From positions 3,160,441-3,170,440 of the forward strand of contig BLFN01000126.1 in the NCBI GenBank assembly GCA_014634225.1: 10,000 nt of DNA, read 5' to 3'. The notes beneath the pieces are model-generated. The model saw nothing but the letters and a program-made list of their open reading frames with translations, did not search any database and was not told the DNA's origin. Both the position numbers and the translations under genes were made by a program. Below, piece by piece: positions 1 through 7,682 of the stretch. This stretch comes from Acropora yongei (Eukaryota; Cnidaria; Anthozoa; Scleractinia; Acroporidae). The stretch's first letter is position 1. Every line of letters starts with the position of its first letter.

Positions 1-254
1 AAAGAAATTTCATCTCGGTGCGGGAATCCCGTAAGAATTTTATTGCCGCTAGGTTTCACAAAGCTAGAAGTCAACGGATTAAGGATGATCTCAGGTACCT
101 TTAGTCGCGCATTTGTTTTTGTTTACCCACACAACCTTACGTTTGAAAAAACATTGAATGCCGAGTCCTACTTGTTGACAGGTTTCGTCGTTGTAAGTTT
201 ATTACTACACATCAGTAGACAGCTGCAACTCCGAATTTTTTTAAATTAAGCCGT
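1..254. other. No supported feature
   Basis: I see no convincing gene, RNA or repeat here. A 68-codon open frame on the plus strand (43-249) has no recognisable motif and no nearby promoter, so I treat it as chance. Confidence 0.6.
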
Positions 255-455
255 CTGCTGCTGTTCAAATTTGATCACGGGGATCACTGTTTTGTGTACC
301 ATGTGATCACTTTTTGGTGTACCACGTGATCGAGGTTCAAGGCAAACGAACTGCTAGCATTACGTTTACACCAAAAGATGATTACGTGGTATACTTTGGA
401 GCACCTGCTGATGGCAAAAACAGTGATCAAATGATCAAATTTGAACAGTGGTAGA
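255..455. repeat. Short palindromic element with inverted ends (MITE-like)
   Basis: The left arm at about 261-293 (ctgttcaaatttgatca, then gatcactgtttt) is repeated in inverted orientation at about 417-448, with a few mismatches and small gaps. The arms are about 33 bp and the unit about 200 bp. Inside the left half a motif gtgtaccayGTGATC occurs twice in direct orientation (about 294-309 and 317-332), and related sequence on the other strand lies in the right half (tttggtgtaaacg read backwards, around 361-375), so the whole unit can fold on itself. It carries no coding sequence. This shape suits a small non-autonomous DNA transposon. I could not identify a clear target-site duplication, and the family is not recognised. 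Confidence 0.5.
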
Positions 456-579
456 CAGACTAAGAAACTCGCGATTGCCGCGGTCCAAACGGGTACAATA
501 ATTAATATTGGAATCTTTCCTCTGAGGTCAGTCCTCTAGAGTAGTGGTATGCGCACCTTGAGGACGGTTTTCAAGACGG

Positions 580-790
580 TCTGTGATTGGTCAGTTGTAA
601 AATGAAGCGTTCTGATTGGTCGAGAGCAAATATCACGTGACCAAATGGAGCTTTCTGATTGGCTGAGAAAAAAGTTTGGGGGTGGTCAAAACCACCCCCA
701 AAAAGCGTTAGAGGGTTTGTATAGGCAGACAAGATGCGCTGTGATTGGTTTAACATGTTTTTTTAATGACGTCATGCAATAAATTTTTTA
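580..790. promoter_or_regulatory. CCAAT / E-box / CRE cluster
   Basis: Four ATTGG boxes (CCAAT on the minus strand) lie at 586-590, 615-619, 658-662 and 744-748, each preceded by TG. An E-box palindrome TCACGTGA is at 633-640 and a full CRE palindrome TGACGTCA at 767-774. Such clusters are typical of RNA polymerase II promoters that bind NF-Y, bHLH and bZIP factors. No TATA box follows on the plus strand and no element gene starts here; the polymerase remnant ends at 788 from the other side. It may be a host promoter or a terminal control region of the element. Confidence 0.4.
675..702. repeat. Perfect 12-bp hairpin
   Basis: TTTGGGGGTGGT at 675-686 is followed by a four-base spacer (CAAA) and its exact reverse complement at 691-702. 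It sits between the third and fourth CCAAT boxes. It could form a stable cruciform or RNA stem. Its role is unknown. Confidence 0.6.
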
Positions 791-3346
791 CAAGTCTAAT
801 AACAATAGTGTGTTTTGATGGTCTTGGGTGCGGTAACCATACGGGAACGTGTAGAACTGCGAGGATCGAGGATGTGTTTGTTGCAGACGAGTTTGTGGTC
901 TTTGGTACGGGATCGGGTGCTGATTAGGTAATGCTTGGAAGCCCTGTGCACGCTGTGGGTTTGGACGACGGGGGTGACGCGCGGTTGGTCTTGAGGAGCC
1001 CGGAGTTTGTCCAGGGTGTTTTGCTTCAGGACTTGATAGTTGAGTTGGGCTTGTCATTCGGCGTTGAGGGAGAAACCTCAGACCTTACATTCTGTTTTAC
1101 CGCGGGCGCTCATGTGGCCGTAGTTTTTGGGTCCCCCAGAACAGAATTCGACGATGTGATCGCCTGGGTCGAGTTCATCGGTGAAATCGCCGAGAAAATC
1201 ACCGAGCGGGGGTTGGACAGGCGGATCTTCGGGTCCTTGGACGAACACGACGGAATCGGTGTAGGAATAAAGAACCCGCTGACCGAGATTATCGAGGGCG
1301 CAGTAGGGATAGAGTCTGGCATGGCAGGTGGTGAAGCAGGCCACGAAGATATTGAGAAGATATTCGCAGTGTTGGTGCATCATGTAGTGAATTTCGACCC
1401 GCTCTTCGATGACGGGGCTTACCCATCGCACGTCATGGGCGCTGCTGTCCAGGAACTGCCAGAAATCGGATGGATCGATAAATTCTTTGACTTGTGTTTT
1501 GCTGGTCTCTTGTCCGAATTTACCCCACATGGAATTCAGCATGAGTTTAGCCAGAGCACGTTGACCCGGGTTTTTGCGGATATTGGCATGTTGGAGGACG
1601 GTTCGCAGGTGATGGTGCTGGGTTGGAGGCAGTGGGTCCGTAGGTACCGATTGCAAGCCGACGCAATCATCATCTGTTCAAAGGGATCGAGCCCGGCCTT
1701 GGCTTCAAACTCGCGTTTGAACGTCATACACCCTTGTTTGAGGAGCAGGACGTCTGACTTGCAGTACTCGAGAAGTTCTCGTCGAAACTCAAACACGTAC
1801 CCTTCACGAGTGGGTCGGTCGTGCCAGCGTTCGAAAGCGGCGCGGTCGTCGACAGACATCCCGTCGGGCATGTAATAGTTTTGTTCGGGTAACGATCCGA
1901 CATACGTCTGATGGTCGTCCGTGTTGAACAAATGAGGAAAGTACCCCTTTTTGAGTTCCGTCAGCCCGAAGGTTTTCGGGAACTTGGCCAACTTCATTTG
2001 AAAGAAGGACATGGAGTCGATGAAATGCACCTGGACGCCCGGCATTGGAGTTGGAGGACCTTGCCCCCGTTGCGGATCTGACCCAGTTTAAGACGGAGTC
2101 GATGCAACGCGTCGATGAAGCGATAACTGTCGTACCCTTGGAAATTATGAGGGAGGACGGTCAGCGGTTGTTTTCCGCCTCGACACCAGTCCTCCAATTG
2201 GAGGAGAAACTCTTGTACGCACGTGTCACCGTACCCCCAATGGAAGGCGTCGTCGTCGGCGCGCTGGCAGACCAGGAGATTAGGCACGTGTCAGCTATCG
2301 ACTTGTTTGACCTCGATGTCGAAGAACACGTGGACCGGTGGTTGCACGGCGTCGCCGACGGAGTCGGGCAGATCGTAAGCCGGCGGCAGCGCCGCGTGAC
2401 GACGACGAGGTGGGTTGCGGTGCCTCGTCCAACGCCAGAACTTGAATGAAACATTGATAGGATTCAACGTCCACGTATTGTTGGCAAGCGTGACAATGAG
2501 CGTGACTGCAACGATGACGCGCGATGGTTTTGGACCCGCATAATTAAGCGCGACACTGCGGGCATTTCCTTCGCGTCTGACAGACGGTGCGATGATCTTG
2601 GCCGTGGGGTCGACCGTTGATGGTACGCATACGGTGGCGTTCGAGACAGGCGGCCCCTTAAAAGTGGAGTTGAAAATGCGGGCACAGGACGTCGGGCGAT
2701 CGGTAGGCCCGATAACCAACTTTGTGTTCGGTGCAGTCCGTTTGCAAACAACTGCATGCTGCAATGTTCTCCGCTGTTCCGCGGGCATCGCTGCTGTCCC
2801 TGGTGATCGTAGCCTTTAAGGCACACGAGACAGAGGTAGGAGCGCCCGAGAAAGCCTTTGAGAGACGTGAGGGCATTGTAATGGTGGTCATCGTAGAGCA
2901 GCGCCAGAAGTCGGTCGCCGTGTCCGTACGCCACCAACGAGTACGCTCGAGAGGCGTCGACGACGACGATCTTGTAGTCTTGCAGACTAGGTGCCATGGC
3001 AACGAGCATCAGTTCGTCTGGTCCCCAAGCACCGGGACCGAGTCCCACTTCCCCGGCGAGAGCTTTGGTGGCTTGTTGTCGACGATGCACGCATCGATCC
3101 ACTGTTTACGAGCGTGAGCATCTTGACTGGCCAGAGACAGGCCACGCGCCGTGACGATGGTTCTCGCGCCACACCAACCAGCGTCGTCTCGGTCAGGTGA
3201 AACGCATTCGAGACACTCCGGAGTCGATCAGAGGCTAATGAGATGTAGAGCCGATCTGTGTCGGGGGCCTTTTGCTGGTCGAGGACTTGTTCGACGGTCC
3301 GGGGTAGACCGCGAGTGAGGGCATCGACCAATTGTTGTTGGGGCAT
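788..3346 (-). pseudogene. Protein-primed family B DNA polymerase, decayed
   Basis: Remnant of the replicative polymerase of a Maverick/adintovirus-like element. Reading from 3346 leftward the conserved blocks appear in order but in several frames. They are an N-terminal region with GPGAWGP-type residues; HHYNALTSLKGFLG (about 2840-2890); a Cys/His-rich zinc-like region with KCPQC and HRC..C..C (about 2790-2450); ExoI FFDIE (about 2311-2330); ExoII HNFQGYDSY (about 2118-2150); ExoIII YCKSDVLLL (about 1740-1767); motif B KLMLNSMWGKFGQ (about 1510-1548); motif C at 1250-1275; and C-terminal FPYGY (about 831-856). Motif C reads YSYTDS, so the first Asp of the usual DTD is Tyr (codon 1261-1263). 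The palm region with motif A is absent: sequence passes from the post-ExoIII block straight to motif B near 1590-1605. In-frame stops lie at 2658-2660, 2544-2546, 2291-2293, 1078-1080 and 1054-1056, besides frameshifts. It cannot encode a working polymerase. The start at 3346 is the first ATG before the conserved N-terminal block and is uncertain. Confidence 0.88.
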
Positions 3347-3822
3347 GAGTCGACCCTCTTGCACCGGGCGGAGACGCACCACCCGTTCGTACATGCCAAA
3401 CTTTTGACGAGTTGTTCAAAACTGGGGCACCCGAAATCTTCGAAGTCTGGGTACGGGAGTCCTAACTTAAAGAGGAGCAGCTTTTCTTGAATGCCACCTT
3501 TGTAAGCCACGACCCGGCGCTCAGGGGTACTGAATTTGGTATGTAATTCCATGACCAAATCGGGCAACGTACTCACGGGCAAGGAATGTTCGTGCGTCCC
3601 GGGTTTGAACGACAACCCGTGTACAGGCTCAATGGCATACGATACCGGCCGCTGATCTTTTTTGGACAAGTCCCGCCAACGCCAGCCGTGGTCGAAATGA
3701 GTGTTCCCCGACATAGTCCTATCCCATTTACACCACCCAAATTCTCTTACCAGAGAGGCGACTCTTCTGTCTTTGCTCAATTGAAAACCTTCTAGGTCGA
3801 TCACCATACAGATAGAATCCAT
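3235..3822 (-). CDS. Intact small ORF with IDLEGF and YKGG motifs, possible nuclease-like protein
   Basis: An uninterrupted 195-residue frame, the only element gene without a visible break. It begins MDSICMVIDLEGFQL and has VHGLSFKP near residue 68 and VVAYKGG..E near residue 104, then GLPYPDFEDFGCPSFEQL. I recall similar proteins next to type B polymerases in invertebrate elements. The early D-x-E and the spaced GG..E/D residues resemble a DEDD-type 3'-5' exonuclease, but this is inference. The start is supported by a TATA box 39-50 bp upstream (3861-3872). The conserved part ends near 3400. The last 37 or so codons overlap the polymerase N-terminal region in another frame, so the true end could be earlier, or the protein may once have been fused to the polymerase. 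Confidence 0.65.
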   Translation of the reverse strand: MDSICMVIDLEGFQLSKDRRVASLVREFGWCKWDRTMSGNTHFDHGWRWRDLSKKDQRPVSYAIEPVHGLSFKPGTHEHSLPVSTLPDLVMELHTKFSTPERRVVAYKGGIQEKLLLFKLGLPYPDFEDFGCPSFEQLVKSLACTNGWCVSARCKRVDSCPNNNWSMPSLAVYPGPSNKSSTSKRPPTQIGSTSH

Positions 3823-3860
3823 GGCGCGTCAGTGGTGGTGGTGGTTGAGGTTGATGCGTT

Positions 3861-3872
3861 CCTATTTTTATA
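3861..3872 (-). promoter_or_regulatory. TATA box for the YKGG ORF
   Basis: The minus strand reads TATAAAAATAGG here, 39-50 bp before the ATG at 3822-3820, the spacing expected for a TATA box, a start site some 30 bp on and a short leader. Confidence 0.65.
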
Positions 3873-3996
3873 CACTGAGAGACTACCCAGCATCCTTCGG
3901 GGGCGACGAGGAGGGGAGATGGGGGGTGCATTCTACCTCCCATCAATCGTCTCGTACGAGTCGTACGTCTGCATCTACGGATGCCTGCCATACTCC

Positions 3997-4004
3997 TGAC
4001 GTCA
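3997..4004. promoter_or_regulatory. CRE palindrome TGACGTCA
   Basis: A full CRE (bZIP/CREB-ATF type site) lies 125 bp upstream of the TATA box of the YKGG ORF, in the short gap after the core-like gene ends. The same 8-mer occurs at 767-774, 9300-9307 and 9922-9929. Confidence 0.4.
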
Positions 4005-4019
4005 ACACACCACGTCCTT

Positions 4020-4484
4020 TCATATCCGATCCAATGCTTTCTGCGTTGCCCAACTCGCGCTGGCCGTCAAGGCTCCCTTGGCCGCTTTTTTGGCCGCTTT
4101 TTTAGCCACTCTCTTCGCCACGGTCTTGGCCGCTTGTTTGGTGACTTTCTTACCAAAGAAGCGGAACAACGGTCTTATCAAGAAACTGAATACACCCGCA
4201 CCACGTTGTCTCTTTGTATGACTGCCCTTGACATGACTTGAAGGAATGTGGTAACCTCGAATCGCTCGGTCTAGCTGGTCAAGCCACGCAGGCATCGCCA
4301 CCGCTCCACCGCGTTGCCGTCTAATGGTTTTGGGTTGCGATGCCAGCATCATTTCCCTCATGAAGTTCCCACCTCGTTGCCGAGCCGCATTTTTCACACC
4401 AAACATGGCCGCAACAACATCACCCAACGTCACGTTGTCACCACCAGCCCCAAATTGCGGCAGTTCTTGCAATAAAGGTTGCAT
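4020..4484 (-). CDS. Basic core / minor capsid-like protein
   Basis: From the ATG at 4484 the frame encodes about 154 residues. The N-terminal third is neutral (FGAGGDNVTLGDVVAAMFG). The motif RQRGG, or RQRGA in the last copy, then occurs three times (residues about 35, 56 and 92). After the third copy come hydrophobic FSFLIRPLFRFFG and a Lys/Ala-rich tail (VAKKAAKKAAKGA). This arrangement recalls pX/pVI-like core or minor capsid precursors that sit beside capsid genes in Maverick/adintovirus-like elements; the tail suits DNA or capsid binding. The repeated RQRGG could be processing sites for an adenain-like protease, though no protease is seen and the P4 residue is not the usual hydrophobic one. 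The same frame is open upstream into the capsid-like remnant, so the start at 4484 is a choice, not proven. Confidence 0.55.
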   Translation of the reverse strand: MQPLLQELPQFGAGGDNVTLGDVVAAMFGVKNAARQRGGNFMREMMLASQPKTIRRQRGGAVAMPAWLDQLDRAIRGYHIPSSHVKGSHTKRQRGAGVFSFLIRPLFRFFGKKVTKQAAKTVAKRVAKKAAKKAAKGALTASASWATQKALDRI

Positions 4485-4912
4485 GGCCCCATAACAATAA
4501 TGACAACGTTTAGGAACGGGTCGAAAATACCGATGAGGTTCCGTGAATAATTGATCTTGGTCAACGGCTGTCAACCCGTCGGCCATGGAAAATGTCCGGA
4601 TCTTGGATGCATACAATGGGTACATGGCCGTCGATCTTGTTCTGGCGGTTGTAATCTATTTGTACAGGGAAGGTGCGACGCTCACCTGACACAGGTTCAA
4701 GGTGATCTTGATGGCATTGTCGCTAAAGGCTTTGGCTTTGATGGCTGCGGCGTCTGGACTCAGCATGAAGACGGCTGGGTGTTTGAATTACATTTTGATG
4801 GCACGGGGATCAACAATTTGCCGGTATGGAACAGGGGTGAATTGGGGGTGAAGAACATCGTATAGAACCTAACCCCCGAAAACTGGTACATGGCTTTTTT
4901 CGTGGCTGCCAT
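4485..4912 (-). pseudogene. Major capsid-like protein remnant (F54H12.2-type)
   Basis: Most of the region reads in one minus-strand frame with stops at 4788-4790 (TAA) and 4656-4658 (TAG). Recognisable blocks are VFMLSPDAA, then a beta-rich stretch ending CQVSVAPSLY, then YPLYASKIRTFSM and DQLF..., and PKR. The order and spacing match what I recall of the double-jelly-roll-like capsid family named after C. elegans F54H12.2, where F-x-L-M-S, V-x-V-x-P-S, YP-x-x-x-x-x-x-x-TF and LF...PKR follow each other. An ATG at 4912 with a TATA box upstream opens a different frame that stops before the conserved part. Both the first jelly roll and the C-terminal part appear deleted, and the remnant runs without a stop into the basic core-like frame. 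Confidence 0.5.
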
Positions 4913-6017
4913 GCCTCTTTGCTGAGCAAAGATTGTTGTGTCCTCTCCTTATATCCCCTCTTCGCTTGAAATGTGACACCACGGACGTGATGCCAATCCC
5001 CAGGTCCACGATACTGCCATTGAGATCGACTAAGGTGATCTCGATCACATCCAATTCACGTTGCACGTACCGAAGATGCGTCGGTTCGTAGTATCGTTGA
5101 CCCTCGGGCAAAACTGCATCGACTTTGGCTTCGCCCAAGAGGTTCGTCCTACCATCCCCTCCCACTGAACTGTCACAGATATTACTGAGAATCCGCACGA
5201 CCCGTAATTTGGACGAAAACGCCTGCTCGAACCATCCACTATCAAGACCAATGATTTCCCAATTCACTGGGTTGTGGAGTTCCATTTAAGCCTCGTAAAC
5301 GTACTTACTGAGTGAGTACTCGATCTGACGAAATCCAGCCAGTCTGGTATCCGTGTTGATGTCCACCCCACGATCGTAATGTCGGATGTTTTTACCTTCT
5401 ACGTTCGTTCGGTTGGCCGTTCCTGGTGCGATGATTCCCATGTATTGACCCAATCGGGCGAGAACGTCGATGTGGATGTACGACGAGTCGGTGATGGTAT
5501 CGGTGCCGTCGATGATGAGACTGTCGTGAGGCATGGAGATGAACGATTGTAACCCTTTCTGGGTCTTACTCTCGTTCCCCCATCGTGCTCCCTTCAACGT
5601 ATTGTCGTCACGGATGTTATTAAGCACGGCCTGTTGGATGGCTTTCTTGCAGGCAAACACCCAATGTCTCATGAAGGTCATCCCACTCTTCACGGGGGTG
5701 ACATCGGTGTTGGTATTGGGGTCCGTGATATCTTCGATCTTCACGTCGGCATGTACCGGTCTGTTGTCGAGTGCATTTCTCGTGGTGATGTACGTGCCAT
5801 AGACCTTCATGACAACAGTCCCTCTCGGGAAATTGTTCAGAATGTGATGTTTGTGATGATCTCAAATGGGAAACGACAGGGAGACCAACGCCACTTGTAA
5901 ATCATATTCTTTCAAGACGATGCGCTTGGGTAGACGCACCTTGTATCGGGTGTTATTATTCGCACGATTGAATTCCGGACCACCTCCATTGCTCGGTAAC
6001 GTTATGTAAAAGTCCAT
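4869..6017 (-). pseudogene. YVTLPSN-type protein, copy B (capsid-associated?)
   Basis: From ATG 6017 one frame runs 1.15 kb with stops at 5862-5864 (TGA) and 5286-5288 (TAA, directly followed by ATG). The N-terminus has MDFYITLPSNGGG and YKVRLPKR; the C-terminus has YYEPTHLRY, DVIEITLVDLNG and VVSHFK. The same blocks occur in copy A just upstream. I recognise the family from invertebrate virus-like elements, where it sits between integrase and capsid genes; its function is not established to my knowledge and a penton or minor capsid role is a guess. Homology ends near 4960. The remaining open frame to the TAG at 4869-4871 runs over the TATA box and start of the next gene, so the original stop was probably near 4950. 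A TATA box lies at 6051-6058. Confidence 0.72.
4947..4953 (-). promoter_or_regulatory. TATA box before the capsid-like remnant
   Basis: The minus strand reads GATATAAGG, with TATAAGG at 4953-4947, 35-41 bp before the ATG at 4912. It lies at the end of copy B, at the same place where the TATA box of copy B lies at the end of copy A. Confidence 0.45.
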
Positions 6018-6050
6018 GGCAGTACTGGATCGTACGTTTTTCTTTACTGT

Positions 6051-6058
6051 TCTTTATA
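6051..6058 (-). promoter_or_regulatory. TATA box for YVTLPSN copy B, overlapping the stop of copy A
   Basis: The minus strand reads GTATAAAGA. The box is 34-41 bp before the ATG at 6017. The TAA stop of copy A (6054-6056) lies inside it. Confidence 0.55.
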
Positions 6059-7113
6059 CGTCGTCGCCGTTGTTACGATGTCGGAAATGGAGCACCACGG
6101 AGGTGACACCCGGTCCTAATTTGACGGGAATCCCGTTCAAATCGTCCAAGGCGATCTCCATCACTTCGTATTCCTGCTGACGCACTTGTAAGTATTGACG
6201 ATGTTTGGGTTCAAAGTATTGTTGCCCTTCCCTGGTACTATCAAAATTCACCTCCCTCAAGACGTTGCTGTCTTGATTGCCCACCATGGAACTGGTATTG
6301 GCGTTACTGTACACGCACAAGGTCCTGGTGGGGTTGACAAATTCTTTCTCGAACCATCCACCGTTCAACCCTCGTATTTCTCAATTGACGGACGCTCGCA
6401 TCTCCAGAAAATGGCTACCAGTTTAAAGAACCTGGCCCACGAGTCCGGTTTCTTGTAATCGTTCCCCTGGAACGCCACCAGCGTCGAAGGTCCCGGTGTG
6501 GTGTCACTTTTGGCTTTAATGATACCCATGGCCACCGCTAAATCTTCGTGGACCGCTGTAAAGATGCATGTGTTTTGATAATGATCTTTGATGCGGATTT
6601 CGTCCACCCCAAACACGATGTTCTGTTCGTACGCCTTCGTAACATTGGGGTCTCGCCATCTCGGGTTGTACACCCCCTTTCCCGTGGCCAGAATGTGCCG
6701 GACTTTGGTCTGTTGTGCTAAATTCAGTTTGGTATGCATTTGGATGACCAAATTCCGCGCGAAGGAGAATCCATCCTTGACGGGCACCACCCCATTCAAG
6801 ACATCCGCCATGGTGACGACCCCGTACACCGTATTTGAGTGGGATTCGAGCTAGGATTGGCCGGTTGGTTTTTCTCCTCGTACGCCAATAGACCACTTTT
6901 GAACCCGACTTTGGTCGTGGAGGGGAACTTGTGCAGAATGCTTCGCTTGACGGCATCGAAGGTGGGTAGTGAGATGCTGGCTGAGGCCACTTCCCATTCT
7001 TCGTCTTTCAATTTCAATCGTTCGGGTAAGCGGACTTTGTACTCCGAATTGAGATTGGTAGGCGCGAATTCCTTCCCACCTCCATTACTCGGTAAGGTCA
7101 CGTAGATACTCAT
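6054..7113 (-). pseudogene. YVTLPSN-type protein, copy A (capsid-associated?)
   Basis: This paralogue of copy B begins at ATG 7113 with MSIYVTLPSNGGG and YKVRLPERLKLKDEEWEVA. Its middle part has GVVPVKDG (matching TPVKSG of copy B) and AVAMGII (matching GQYMGII). Its end has YFEPKHRQYL, YEVMEIALDDLNG and VVLHFRHRN. The three parts lie in three frames: frameshifts fall between 6796 and 6851 and between 6365 and 6425. In addition an in-frame TGA (6381-6383) stands in VN*EI where copy B has VNWEI. The integrase stop overlaps the start codon, and an upstream extension of this frame to 7209 is only the antisense-frame shadow of the integrase chromodomain. I see no TATA box of its own, so it may have shared a transcript with the integrase. 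Confidence 0.75.
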
Positions 7114-7680
7114 GATGCTTTGATCCAACTGTGGTACTTGGACGGCCAACCTTTCCAACGCACCAACATTTGCCCGCGTCCTCATTAAGCTACTTCTTCT
7201 ACGCGCCATAACATGTCGTCGTCTACCGTGACTTTCTGTAAATCCTCTGTGTAAAACGTGCCCTTGACGGGCGTACCGTCAAATTCTTCGACTTTGTACA
7301 TCAACACGGGCCCCTCACGCGTTTGATCCCTAAACACTTTTTCTGTCCATTGCCGTAAGTATCCTTTCTTGAACGTCTTGACCCGTTCGCTCAGTCGCAC
7401 TTTGTCGCCCACTTTCAATCGTCCCCGTCTTCGGGTCTCGGTGACTTGCCCGGACAACCGTTGCCACACCTCTGCTTCGTTCTTGACATTCACGTCCTTG
7501 GGTGCCATCCCGATACTACGATGGACGTCCTTGTTGTACCGTTGGACCAATAACGGCAAGATGTCCACGTACTGGGTGGTGTTGGCCGCTGTGAAGTACC
7601 GGTACAATCGCGATTTCAATGTACGATTAAACCGTTCCACGATCGATGCCTTGGTCTCGCGAATATTGTACCCATTTTCA
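7110..7680 (-). pseudogene. Maverick-type integrase remnant with chromodomain (F54H12.3-type)
   Basis: Only the C-terminal part remains. It starts inside the catalytic core at KASIVERFNRTLKS, whose Glu would be the third acidic residue of the D,D-35-E triad; the two Asp residues are missing. Then follow YFTAANTTQYVDILP, HRSIGMAPKDV, a basic linker with KVGDKVRL, and FYTEDLQKV. The frame meets TAA at 7185-7187 and TGA at 7182-7184, but the same frame continues beyond them into LVRWKGWPSKYHSWI, a clear chromodomain signature, and stops at 7110-7112. That TGA overlaps the ATG of the next gene (ATGA). The N-terminal side is cut off near 7660-7690 by the retrotransposon segment. This class joins the linear element into host DNA and the chromodomain may direct target choice. 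Confidence 0.85.
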
Positions 7681-7682
7681 AG

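Noticed and set aside
931..1875. The longest open frame in the window, 314 codons on the plus strand
   Set aside because: It is fully antisense to the polymerase exonuclease and palm blocks, whose motifs are unmistakable on the minus strand. I see no domain in it, although the CCAAT/CRE patch lies upstream.
4551..4865. Plus-strand open frame of 104 codons
   Set aside because: It is the antisense of the capsid-like remnant, which shows ordered family blocks on the minus strand.
7114..7209. N-terminal extension of YVTLPSN copy A
   Set aside because: The family N-terminus is at the ATG at 7113, and this stretch encodes the integrase chromodomain in another frame.
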